Below, piece after piece: positions 11,840 to 23,243 of a stretch of DNA of 64,000 nt. The notes under the pieces were generated by a model. That model did not search any database and was not told the origin of the DNA. It saw only the letters and a program-made list of their open reading frames with translations. Source of the DNA: Clitoria ternatea (lineage: Eukaryota > Streptophyta > Magnoliopsida > Fabales > Fabaceae); the NCBI GenBank assembly GCA_037962975.1, contig CM075674.1:89110501-89174500 (forward strand), in the 5' to 3' direction. Positions within the stretch are counted from its first letter, which is position 1. Every line of letters begins with the position of its first letter. Position numbers and translations under genes: made by a program.

Positions 11840-12115
11840 CACCTTATTTTCACTCGGAATCTTAACTTTTGCACTCGGTATTTATCCAAGTTTTACTCAG
11901 AAAGTCTGGTTATCAACATTTCCACTTGGACATAACTTGTGTTTTAATCGGAAAACTTATTTCTACTCGGTAACAATCTATTTCTACTCGGAAAAATTCA
12001 TTTTTCATTCGGAAACAGACTTCTTTTACTCGGTTAATTATATTTCACTCGGTATTTAATTGATTTCACTCACAAAAACCTATTTGTCACTCGGTATTTA
12101 ACTCCTTCTCCTCGG
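11840..12115 (-). repeat. inverted cluster of the CCGAGTG motif (CACTCGG)
   Basis: On the plus strand CACTCGG occurs four times, TACTCGG three times, plus CATTCGG and CCTCGG variants, in under 300 bp. This is the reverse complement of the motif clustered at 8755-10100 in the same LTR, so an LTR transcript spanning both could pair with itself. Confidence 0.85.
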
Positions 12116-13499
12116 AAAAGCAGTCTTAACGTTTCATACTTGGATTTTTCAATCAGAATCCCTTCTATACTCCTTACTGAATTATTAAAATGTTAAAAAT
12201 ATCATTATTGGTCTTTTACCTATTATTATTCTTAATATTATTATTATTATTTACATTATTATTTTTATTATTGTTATTCTAATTAGTATTATTGCTATAA
12301 ATATCTTATTTTATTAACTATGAGTAAATAAATATGAATTATATTTTATTATTTATACAAGTATAATTTCAACTAAGTTATGAACGATGTATTTTATCAA
12401 AATAACCTGCAACGTTTGATCCATTAAATCAAAAGCTTGTGAACGAATATAATGAGGCTGGAATCACATAAATACCCATGACTCAAAAGATGAAAGAGAA
12501 TGCATTTCGCATCATGAAAATATGTTTTGAAGAAGAAAAACTAGAGCATACACCTGGTACGCTGGAGGACATTCACGTTTGATCTCAGTAGAAGAATCTT
12601 GGGAGTACAACTGGAACGACAACCCAATGGCATCAGAGTCGCGCCCTGATAGCCGGGTGAGACGAGTAATTCTGGTGTACTTTGACTAAATGACGGGATG
12701 TATCTATGATCGTGAAGAGCCAAGTCCCAAGATGAAATGATATATATAATGATGAGAACCTGTGAGTTCATTCGTACCATATGATAAAAGAAAGGGGACT
12801 TGGTGAGCTCCGATCGCTCTAGAATGGAAACGTTGTGCCCAAGAAATAACTTGAGCAGGATGGAATCCAAAGAATGAAAGGATGATGATGGATTGATTTA
12901 TTGGGCCCACATGCATCATGAGACTTAACCAAAGATAAATCATAATAAATCCGAACTCATGCATTCATTACAGCATATTTGATTGTTATAATTGTGAATA
13001 TGTTATATGTACGATTTATTTCATGATAACATGCTTGATTGTTATAAATATGCTAAATGTATGATCTATGTGACATTGTATGTTAACTGGATTATGTCCG
13101 CATCGGATGAACCAATCAGGGTCTTGGGTTATACTCACCCTTACTGTTGAACATTTTTCAGAGGAATTAGAAACTCAAGAACCCGAGTGTGAAGATCAGC
13201 AATACGCTGAACCCATTGAGAATAATCATTAAGGATAGGATATTTGTTATTAATAATCAGACACCGGATGACTGTATAATATTTAAGGGTGCCTGCGTGC
13301 CCCATTCTGTTAAGAGTACAATTATTTACAGTTTGTGAATGACTATGTGATATATACAATATTACTTCCGCTGATCTGCCACGTATTTATTTTTTAAAAA
13401 AAAATATTCACTTTTTCTGAAAACTGTTAACACACTCAGTTAAATAGGATGAACCTACAAAAAGGATTTGTCTTATCTAACCGAGGGTGTTACAAAATG

Positions 13500-15736
13500 C
13501 ATGGTCGATGGACGGTACCAGGTGAATGTATTACCGTGCATGCATGTGATTGCGTTGTGATAACTGTGTATTATGCATGATTGTTGATCTTGGATTCCAT
13601 ATGTATGATAGTAGTACCTTGTTAGTAGTTATACAATAACTGCATGCAATCAAGATGGTAGTAATGTAGTCTGTTAGCTTCCTGATATAGATGAGTAAGA
13701 TGCATGGTTCCATCTCTGTTAATGCTGTGAGAATATGAATGTGTGACTGTTAGTGGATTCGTCCAATGTTATTGCCCTGATTTGTTTGATTACTGTACGT
13801 GTTGGTGTGATTGACAAAGTAAATATAGAGACTGTGTTGAATCTGTTTCTACCTTGATGGTTACGAAGGAGGGATCAGTTGAGTGATGATGCTTGCTAGT
13901 AAAACGCATAAGCTGCATGTGTAGGAATGGGGTGACCCGTGGGAGGTCAGGAGCCCCGAAGTAGTGGCTTCCAGCTACAGACCTTGGCTAGATCCTATGA
14001 GAACTCGTGGTAGCCGTAGGAGCTAGAGATGAGTCTCGAGACGTCAATGGGAAACCAGTACCACATGGGAAGAGCTGATGGACGAGCGGCCAGTGAGGGG
14101 GAAACTATAACTGAAATTCATTACTCAAGTCGGATCCGCAGGCATGCATGTAGATATGATGTTGATTAGGATAGTACGCATAGCATGTGTTGGGTGTTAT
14201 GAATGATTTCTGAGTGTGTGGATGCATGTGTATGTGTGAATGAAGATGAAATTTATGTAGTATGTATGTTATAGATATTATTCTGATTTGCATGGCCTTA
14301 GTTTAATCTGAATGCGACCGAGTGAAAGTAAGTGTGCGTACTGACACTGATACCGAGTCTTTGATTGTCATTTTACATGTAAAAGCTCATCCCTAGAGTG
14401 GCTACATTTTTCAGTGAACATCCCTCGGAGTGAAGGATGAAGGATGAAGGAGGAGCTGAGTGCAGAGCAAAGTAACCGAGCGCTATTGAATATATGTGTA
14501 TATGTATATACTGTGTATAAGGTCCTGTTAAGCCTTGGCCGGCTCATATTTTGGTTTTAGTCTTTACGTTAGAACTTGAACACTTTCGGGTGAACAAAAG
14601 ACATGATGATACTTTTGTAATTATTCAAGTACCTCTCTATGTATATATATTGTGTGTTTATTTTACGCTGTAGGTGCTGTCTGAGTGATAGGTATGGATG
14701 TGTGAGTATACTTTTGAGCGTATGAGATCAGTGTGACTATGGGTAGAAGTGTAGCTAAGTTGTGGATTAGGGAAAAGCGAGATAATAAGTCATTCCGAGT
14801 GATGAGGAGTTAAACATCCGAGTGATTGTGGTCGTATAGTCTGGAGAAGGAATTGGTTTGAATCCTGCGAGTGGTAATTGTAAGGTCCCATGAGTAAAGA
14901 TTAATTAATGATTTCCGAGTGAGAATCCGTCGAGTGAAGGTTTTTCGACTAGAATGTGTTGTATGTCAGTGACTTATAGCTGGGCTTTTCCAAGTGGGGA
15001 TTACCTGAAAAGGATTTTGAGAGAAACCCCCCTTTATAAATTTTGAGTAAATGGCATATATACATAATCCGAGTGACCAAAGGATGGTATTCCGAGTGGT
15101 TAGGATTAGGTTAGGTCCGAGGGAGTGTAAAATGGGTGAAATAACCGAATGATAGAGAACTGGGGAGATTGTATGAGTAAAGAATACCCCTGGTTTCCGA
15201 ATAGATCAACCCTCGCCCCTTGAGTGGACTATTGTGTGGCATATGAATAAAAGTAAGGAACTAAGTTATGGAGCACATGAGGATGAAATCGAGTGGAGAG
15301 AGCCCCCTTCACCGAGTGATCCTAGGAACAAATTTCGAGTGAGCTAAGTCAATACCGGGTGAGCGATTGTCTCAAATCCGAGTAAGAGGAGAGTGGACCC
15401 TTCCCGAGTGAACCATACGCTAAAAACTGAGTGGGGTGATTGGATACCGGATATAGCTTTGCCTCAGCGAGTGTTGTGTGGACTGGAGAACTTGAGTAGA
15501 ACCGCTCGAGCGTAGTTAGCTTCGCTTGAGCGAATGTGCCAGGTGCCATTGGATTCGCCTAAGCGTTCCATTCTTCCGCGGTGCATGAGCTCTTTTCTTG
15601 ATCTTCCTTCCCCTCCTTTTCCTTGTTGTGCTCGGTTTTGTTAATCTGGATCAGAGTGTACACGGTTGCTAACCTTAAACTTTTCAAAAAATTCCCCTTT
15701 AATTTTATTTATTTAATTAGAAATTAGGGTGTTACA
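13500..15736 (+). repeat. 5' LTR of A, second segment
   Basis: Continues the LTR after D (AAATG at 13495-13499) to GTGTTACA at 15736. It aligns with 41449-43672. It includes about eight CCGAGTG motifs between 14310 and 15410, an acceptor-like TTTTTCAG ending at 14414, and three CGCTYRAGCG-like palindromes at 15503, 15523 and 15556. Confidence 0.93.
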
Positions 15737-15739
15737 TTT

Positions 15740-15751
15740 TGGTATCAGAGC
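15740..15751 (+). other. primer binding site of A
   Basis: TGGTATCAGAGC three bases after the LTR end; initiator tRNA-Met type. Confidence 0.93.
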
Positions 15752-16024
15752 AGACCGAAAGGTCCAAGGCCAAGGTATGCTTGCCGAGTGTGAGCGGTTG
15801 TGTGTATTATGATCGAATGGTCATCATTATTGTGATATTGTTGAACCTGATTGATACTATGATATTGAATTGTGGATATGAGGTTGTTCCCCCTGGTCCG
15901 GTTGATTGTGTAACCTATAAGAATGGCATAATGTGTTAAGTTACTAAATATTAGACTGAGATACGATCGGTAATAAGTGGCTCGGTATATTTATCCTTGA
16001 AGGGTGTTAATTTCAGGATAAGGG

Positions 16025-19000
16025 ATGACGCATTGCCAAAGCATGGAGGCTATAGCCACAGCATTCCAACGCTTTGCGGACATATTTGAGAGGTAGGGCC
16101 AGACTCGAGTTGAGGTTGGCCACGTGCTGGACCGCTTCCTGAAGAGGAAGCCGAGTGAATTTCAGGGAAGACGTAACCCGGAGGCAACTTTTAAATGGAC
16201 TCAGGAACTGGAAAGGATTTTTGGGGGTCTTCGCTGTACCGAGGCCCAAAAGGTAGAATGTGCAGTGTATATGCTGCGACGCGAGGCGGAAAACTGGTGG
16301 AAGATAGCCAGGAACTGATTTCCGAACGATGATGCTCGGCTGACCTGGAACGATTTCAAGACATGCTTCTTAGAGAAGTACTTCCCCGACACAGTAAGGA
16401 GTCAAAAGGAGTTGGAGTTTATGGAGTTGAAGCAGGGCTCCATGACTGTGGAAGAGTACGCGACTAGGTTCGAAGAGTTGTGCCTATTCTACCCACCTTT
16501 CCAACAACCAGGGACAGAGAGCTCCAAGTGCCTTAAATTTGAAAATGGATTGAGATCAAATATTAAGAGGACCTGCAGATATCAAGAGATCAGGAGTTTT
16601 CCTGCATTGGTGAACAAATGTAGAATATTTGAAGAAGATGACAAGGCCCACTCGGGCCAGAGCAGCAGAGCCAACCATTACTTGAGGCCTCAGCAGTCAC
16701 GTTTCAAGAGGCCAGGAAACGTGGGAAGAAATGGACCCTTTACCAGATATCAAGATCGCAGTAACCAAGGGAGACATATGAGTGGACGACCAAAATATGG
16801 CAGGTGTTTTAAATGTGGTGGTGACCACTTTGCTCAGAACTGTAATGGTACAGATGTCAGGTGCTTTCATTGCCAGGAGAAGGGGCACATTCGCCCTGAC
16901 TGCCCCCAACTCCGTCAAGCAAACCCCAATGCACGCCATGGAGGTTTCCAAGAGAGAAACCGAGGGAATGATAACCAAGGACCGGGCGGCAGAGGCAGCA
17001 GAGCCAGAGGAAATATGATGTTTGCCCTAAATAACAGGAGGAGAAACACCGACCAACCAACTGCTGGGAGAGTCTACGCCATCGGTGCTGAGGAAGCTAC
17101 GCAGGCGAACGACTTAGTGCAAAGTAAGTGCCTACTCGATAAATATACACTTAGTGTAATTTTTGATTCTGGAGCCACCCACTCCTTCGTAGCTGACGAG
17201 TGTGTAAGACGACTGCGGTTACCGACTGTGTTTATGGATCGGACCTTGGAGGTGGCCAATCCGACTGGCCCTAAGGTGTTGACATCAACGATGTGTAAGG
17301 ACGCAACGTTCGTGTTAGACGATCAGAGTTTTACCTTCGATCTTGTGTGTGTGCCTTTGAAAGGCCTTGATATCGTGCTCGGCATGGATTGGCTTTCAGC
17401 CAACAAGGTGTTAGTGGATTGTAGGAACCGGAGGATAATCTTCCCGAGACAACACAATGAGGACTACACGACACAAGGTATAGCTCAACTGTTTATGATG
17501 ATTTGTCTGACCGAGGGTGAGAGTAAAGCCCGAGTGAACGAAATTCCGATTGTCTGTGAATTTCCAGAAGTGTTTCCCGAGGACGTACCGAGTGTCCCTT
17601 CCAATAGAGAAGTCGAATTCTCTATAGACCTGATCCCTGGAGCTGAGCCAGTCTCCAGTGCACCTTATAGAATGTCCCCAACTGAATTAGCCGAGTTGAA
17701 GAAGCAAGTAGATGAGTTACTCAGGAAACAATTCATTAGACCGAGTGTATCACCATGGGGCACACCTGTGCTGCTTGTTAAGAAGAAGGATGGCAGCATG
17801 AGACTTTGTATAGATTACTGACAACTAAACAAACTCACGATTAAGAATCGGTACCCGTTGCCCAGAATTGATGACTTGATCGACTAACTGCGTGGAGCCT
17901 CAGTCTTCTCAAAAATCGACCTGCGATCGGGATACCACTAAATCCGGGTGAAGGACTCGGATATCCCAAAGACTGCCTTTAGGACTCGGTATGGTCACTA
18001 TGAGTATGTGGTGATACCGTTCGGTGTGATAAACGCCCCTGCTGTCTTCATCAATTACATGAACAGCATATTCCACCCATATCTAGACCGATTCGTAGTA
18101 ATCTTCATCGATGATATCTTAGTCTACTCCAAGACTCCTGAGGAGCATGAAGGACACCTCCGAGCGGTACTTCAAGTGTTGAGGAGAAGCAGTTGTTTGC
18201 GAAGCTTTCAAAGTGCGATTTCTGGATGGATAAAATCCATTTCCTCGGACATGTGATTTCTGAGGAAGGTGTCTCGGTGGACCCTTCGAAGGTGACAGCT
18301 ATAATGGCATGGGAGAGACCCAAGTCGGTCTCAGAGATAAGGAGCTTTATGGGCCTGGCAGGTTATTATAGAAGATTCATTGAGGGTTTTACCAAGTTGG
18401 CCTTGCCACTAACTAAATTGACTCGGAAAAACATTCCCTTCGTGTGGAGTTCCGAGTGCGAGAGCAGTTTCCGAGAACTGAAAGACAAGTTGATGACTAC
18501 CCCAGTGTTGGCATTACCTGACTTACAAAAGAGCTTCATGGTTTATTGTGATGCATCAGGACTCAGATTGGGATGCGTGTTAATGCAGAAAGACTGAGTG
18601 ATAGCGTATGCCTCTCGGCAATTGAGACCTCACGAGCAGCATTATCTGACCCACGACTTGGAATTGGCAGCTGTGGTGTTCGCGTTAAAAATCTAGAGGC
18701 ATTATTTGTTCGGGTCCAGATTCGAAGTATACAGTGACCACAAGAGCCTCAAATACTTATTTGACCAAAAGGAACTGAACATGAGGCAGAGAAGATGGAT
18801 GGATTTTTTGAAAGATTATGATTTCGAGCTAAAGTACCATCCGGGTAAGGCAAACGTTGTTGCCGACACGTTGAGTCGAAAATCCCTTCATATAGCAGTG
18901 ATGATGATGAAGGAGGCGGAGTTATTGGAACAGTTCTGAGACATGAACTTACATGTTGACACCCCCTTCTCTCAAAAAATGACGATCGGTACGCTGAGGA

Positions 19001-20447
19001 TCACCAATGACTTCTTGAATCCGTGTACGAGTAGCAGCAGTCAGATTCCTACTTGGCTGAGATGAAGGAGACGCAGGCCAAGGGTAAGGATTTATCCTTG
19101 ATCGAGGGATCAGATGGGATCTTCCGAGTGAAAAATAGAGTATATGTACCGGGTGAAGGAGAATTGAGGAGGATGGTGCTTGAGGAAGCCCACAGGAGCC
19201 TACTCAGTATTCACCCAGGTACCACGAAGATGAACCATGACCTGAGAACACAGTTCTGGTGGCCCGGACTAAAGAGGGATGTGGCAGAATACGTGGCTCG
19301 GTGTATCACCTGTCAAAAGTCGAAGGTCGAGCACCAGAAGCCGTATGGTGCATTGCAGCCCCTGGAGATTCCCGTGTGGAAATGGGACTCAATTGCTATG
19401 GACTTTGTCATGGGATTGCCAAAGAACCGAGCAGGCCATGATGCGATTTGGGTCATTGTTGACCGACTGACAAAGAGTGCACACTTCCTACCTGTGAACA
19501 TGAAGTACCCGTTGCATAAGTTAGCACGGATTTACATTCAAGAAATTGTGCGACTGCATGGAGTGCCAACCTCTATCGTATCGGATAGGGATCCTAGGTT
19601 CACGTCCCGGTTTTGGACCAGCCTGCACCAGGAAATGGGCATGAAGCTTTGGCTAAGTTTCGCCTACCACCCCCAATCGGATGGACAATCCAAGTGAACG
19701 ATTCAAAGCCTGGAAGACTTGCTAAGGGCGTGTGTGTTGGAGCACGGTGGAAATTGGGAGCAGTACCTTCCCCTGATCGAGTTTACATATAACAATAGTC
19801 ACCACAATAGTATTGGTATGGCACCCTACGAAGCACTAGATGGACGAAGATGCCGAACCCCACTTTGTTGGTCGGAAACGGGTGAGAGTCTGCTATTGGG
19901 ACCAAAAATTGTAAAGCAAACATCAGAACAGATCCGGGTGATAAGGGAAAGAATGAAGGCGTCTCAGGACAGGCAAAAGAGCTACCATGACAAACGAACC
20001 AAACCATTAGAGTTTTCAGTCGAAGATAGGGTGTTTTTAAAGACTCCTCCGAGTAAAGGAGTCGGGCGAGCCTTGAAAGGTGGAAAGTTGAGCCCCCGAT
20101 ACATTGGACCTTATGAGGTGTTGGGACGAGTCGGCTCCATGGCATACCACATAGCATTACCGACTCACTTATCCCGATTGCACAACGTGTTTCATGTGTC
20201 CCAACTAAGGAAGTATCTATATGACCCCAGCCACACAATGCCTGATGATGAAGTGGAAATCAAGGACGACCTGACCACTGTGACTACACCGATTAGAATC
20301 GTGAACCGATCGGTAAAGCGTTTGAGGAGCAAAGACATACAACTGGTTGAAGTGGAGTGGCAACAAGGCAAGACTACCTCTTGTACCTGGGAACGCGAGG
20401 ACGCCATGAGGCAGCAGTACCCCGAGTTGTTCAACCAAGGTGAGTGA
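16025..20447 (+). pseudogene. gag-pol of A (Tekay-type chromovirus), inactivated
   Basis: Domains in order: gag core (LTWNDFKTCFLEKYFP, about 16340); two knuckles, CFKCGGDHFAQNC and CFHCQEKGHIRPDC (about 16800-16910); protease IFDSGATHSFV (about 17160); reverse transcriptase with FIDD (about 18105); RNase H (about 18540-18890); integrase with an HHCC region (about 19200-19320), then MDFVMGLP, SDRDPRFTS and DGQS; and a C-terminal chromodomain (about 20290-20440). Nine stops interrupt it (16094, 16316, 17819, 17885, 17939, 18595, 18694, 18937, 19695), plus a one-base loss near 18184 and a frame change near 19020. Most stops fit CGA, CAA or CAG to stop, or TGG to TAG. The first ATG is 16025; 16043 is in frame and could be used instead. 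Confidence 0.92.
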
Positions 20448-20477
20448 CCGACTGAATTTCGAGGACGAAATTCTTTT

Positions 20478-20491
20478 GAGAGGGGGAGAAC
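20478..20491 (+). other. polypurine tract of A
   Basis: GAGAGGGGGAGAAC immediately before the 3' LTR. It follows the GAGGACGAAATTC typical of this element group just after the pol stop, and would prime plus-strand DNA synthesis. Confidence 0.8.
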
Positions 20492-20895
20492 TGTAATATC
20501 CTAATTTTGAAGTTAAATGCCGAATGAAAAATAAACTATTAAGGTTTTGATTTTAAAGTGAGAAGTTAATTGACAATTATAATCGGATTAACTTAAGGAA
20601 TAATGACAAGTTAATTAAGGCTTAGTTAGTGAAAGATGGCTGTTTGTGATTGGCGAGTTACGTGAGTGGGCTGCGACTCACATTTTCCCATCCCACTTCC
20701 TTCTCTTCGCATGCATATATACCCTGTATCACCGTGGATACTCATCCTTTCCCACTGCTTCATCCTCTCTTTTCTTCTTCTTCATTTTCATCCTCCTTTC
20801 CCTTCCCCCTGTTTTGCTCTTCGTTTCTGGAGACCACAACAACGGTGCTGAAGGAAGGTCAGAGTCCCCTCCAACTGGTGGAAGACGATCATCGA
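20492..20895 (+). repeat. 3' LTR of A, first segment
   Basis: Starts TGTAATATCC and matches 8023-8424. It ends at ATCGA (20891-20895), the target site of element B. Confidence 0.93.
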
Positions 20896-23229
20896 TGTAA
20901 CATCCCTGATATTTTAATGAAAATTATGGAATGGGAAATGTTAGTGAATGTTTAGAAATTCTATTTAGTATTTATTCTGTTTGAGCCGGTGTCTAGATCG
21001 GTCTCAGAAGCGCGGACAGGCAGAGCTGAAGATCGGATGAGAAAGGAAGAACGGGCAGGGCTAGGCGGTCTGGTCCAACCATTGTGAGGAGAGCGCCTCA
21101 CACGGTGTCGTAGCCGGATCCACCTCATACTAACTGAAACAACGGGTGTGTGTGACAAAGAGTCGAGAGCGGATGATATATCCGACCTCTCAAGTTGTAG
21201 CTCGGATTTCCGAAGTATGAACATTAAGTTAGGACGGCGGGGCCGATATTTATATCGGGCCTATACTCTTGCGAATTATTTGAGGATTGTGACTACTTAG
21301 ACGTTGGGGGGATAGACACGTGTAATTGATTTGATAACTATGCAATATTTTAAAATAGTGAAATTGATTAAATTTAGTAAGAATACAAATAAAATAAAGG
21401 AAAAGACGATCTTGCCATGAGCCATATATATATCAGAAGATTCTCTTCCTTCCCTCTGGATTATTCACAAGTTACCTTTGCTATCAGTTTGTTCCTTCTC
21501 TTCCGTTTTTCTCTTCTCTCTTAACGCTGATCTGCATGCACTGGAGTGAGACTCCATTTGTGTCTGAACTTCAATTTAACCCCATTCCTGTGATCGAGAC
21601 TTCAAGGTGAGTCTACTGATCCGTTCCAATTATGATTCCCTTATTTCTTTTATTCTTTAGCTGTTAAGGGCCATGTATGGCTATATTCGTGGCTGTTCTC
21701 CACTCCTCTGGTGAGTGTGAGCCTAAATGTTGTCCATGAACTAAGGACGTTGAAATGATAAAGCGGTAATTCATGATCCGTAGGTAGTAGGTTAAGCAAC
21801 GGAAGACTAAGTGAAGGAGTTGAGACTGCAGAACCGGTGCTCAGAGAAAGAAATCGGCACAGAGAGCAGATCATCGAAGCGTGGAATCAGATTAAGGGGG
21901 GTGTTCGGGTTATAATTAATTAGAATAGGACTCGCTTCTAATTCAGGTCCTTGGGTTGCGTAAACGGGTTAAGGAAAATGTTACTAAACGTGGTGTGTGT
22001 TTATACTTGTGCATGTGTGATAGTGTACATTGATGAGTTGAGAATTGGGTGTGTGGTTGAGTTATCATGCATGATCTTGAAATATTTAATATTGACGTAA
22101 TCAGTGTTATGCGACTCCGGGTTAGCAAGCAGGCTACCCGAGGGATGAGAAAATTGATATCTAATGTGAAATGATCAGTGTTATGTGACTCCGGGTTAGC
22201 AAGCAGGCTACCCGAGGGATGAGAAAATTGATATTATTATGAAAGGTAAATTGTTGAATGATTATGTGGTATGGGATGGCCGACGGTATATGATAGCCCC
22301 TCATTTCCGGCTCCCGTGGTTTTCGTGCCCAGTTGAGCTACCCAGTGGTCAAGTAGGACCCAGTGGTCGAGGTGGAGAGTCAAGCAGGACTCGGTGAACC
22401 AAGCAGGGTTCACGGGGTGTCAAGTAGGACCCCCAGCTGAAGGTCAATCCTTTAGTATCCGGATACTAGGAGTCAGATCATATGAGAGTCAGTTGTGATC
22501 GTGATGCATGTAATGAATGTGATGAATGTGATGGGATTGTGTAGTTGGTTTAATACAGTTACTGTATGAAATACTCTATGTTTCGGTACGTTTATTTATG
22601 GGTAATGCTTGATGTGTATGTATAGATATACATGTGTATTTGTTAAGATCCGTTCTAAATTAATTATTATGCCAAACACTCACCCTTGCATATTTTTTTA
22701 GTAACCAGAGGCAGGGAGGGGGAAGAAGCCGTGGAGCTGGGCCAAGGGGGAGAACGGTGCCAAGGTCCGGATGAATTTGAGTGACTCTTTATAGAGTCTT
22801 ATTTGTGTGTAAAAACTTCTTATTATAGTTACTAGTTGTGTGTAATACAGACCGGATCGAATGAAAAATATATATTTCAAAAATATATTACTGTTATGTG
22901 CATATGTTTTTATGGTAACTTCTTGGGTTCACTGGACCATTTGTTAGAGCGAAGTTTTGGGAGTCCGGTTGTATGTTTTGTATAATCCGATGTGCGAAAG
23001 GTGTTCGTTCACGAACAGCACCTCGTCTAAGTGAGAGTCCGGAATCTCGCTTAGACGAGTAGGGGCCTCGCGCAAGTGAGACGCCCTGATTTCCTTTCTC
23101 TCATCCGTTGTGTTCATATTACCTTATTTTTCTCTAAATATCGATTAATTTTCAAGGAAAAAGGAGAATTTACTGTAAAATGTAATCGTTTGAATAAAAA
23201 TAAATGTAAAAACAATCTAGGACGTTACA
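20896..23229 (+). repeat. 5' LTR of B
   Basis: 2334 bp. Signals: TATA-like ATATATATA near 21425; AAG/GTGAGT donor-like site at 21606/21607; a 73-bp direct duplication (22101 and 22174) with the block GACTCCGGGTTAGCAAGCAG; imperfect repeats around CAAGTAGGACCC (22350-22430); an acceptor-like TTTTTTTAG ending at 22701; and a 14-bp inverted repeat TCGTCTAAGTGAGA / TCTCGCTTAGACGA (23023-23059). No conserved reading frame. Confidence 0.93.
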
Positions 23230-23231
23230 CT

Positions 23232-23243
23232 TGGTATCAGAGC
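23232..23243 (+). other. primer binding site of B
   Basis: TGGTATCAGAGC two bases after the LTR end; initiator tRNA-Met type. Confidence 0.92.

Larger units (their letters stand above)
8584..13494 (+). mobile_element. Element D: 4.9-kb solo LTR, Tekay-like
   Basis: 4911 bp, TGTAACATCCC to GGGTGTTACA, flanked by AAATG (8579-8583 and 13495-13499). The other LTR of A has the uninterrupted sequence (about 41429-41460), so the insertion is proven by an empty site. Its ends match those of A and B. I found no primer site, coding domain or internal copy of its own ends, so it is best read as one very long solo LTR left by recombination. Internal signals: dense CCGAGTG motifs (8755-10100), a 35-bp minisatellite (10560-10935), a TATA-like stretch near 11085, a GAG/GTAAGG donor-like site (11355/11356), and an inverted CACTCGG cluster (11840-12115). 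Confidence 0.85.

Noticed and set aside
8584..13494. Element D as a complete non-autonomous element rather than a solo LTR
   Set aside because: No internal copy of its termini, primer site or polypurine tract was found, so a single long LTR is the simpler reading.
15740..15751. tRNA gene fragments at TGGTATCAGAGC sites
   Set aside because: These are primer binding sites only; no cloverleaf around them.
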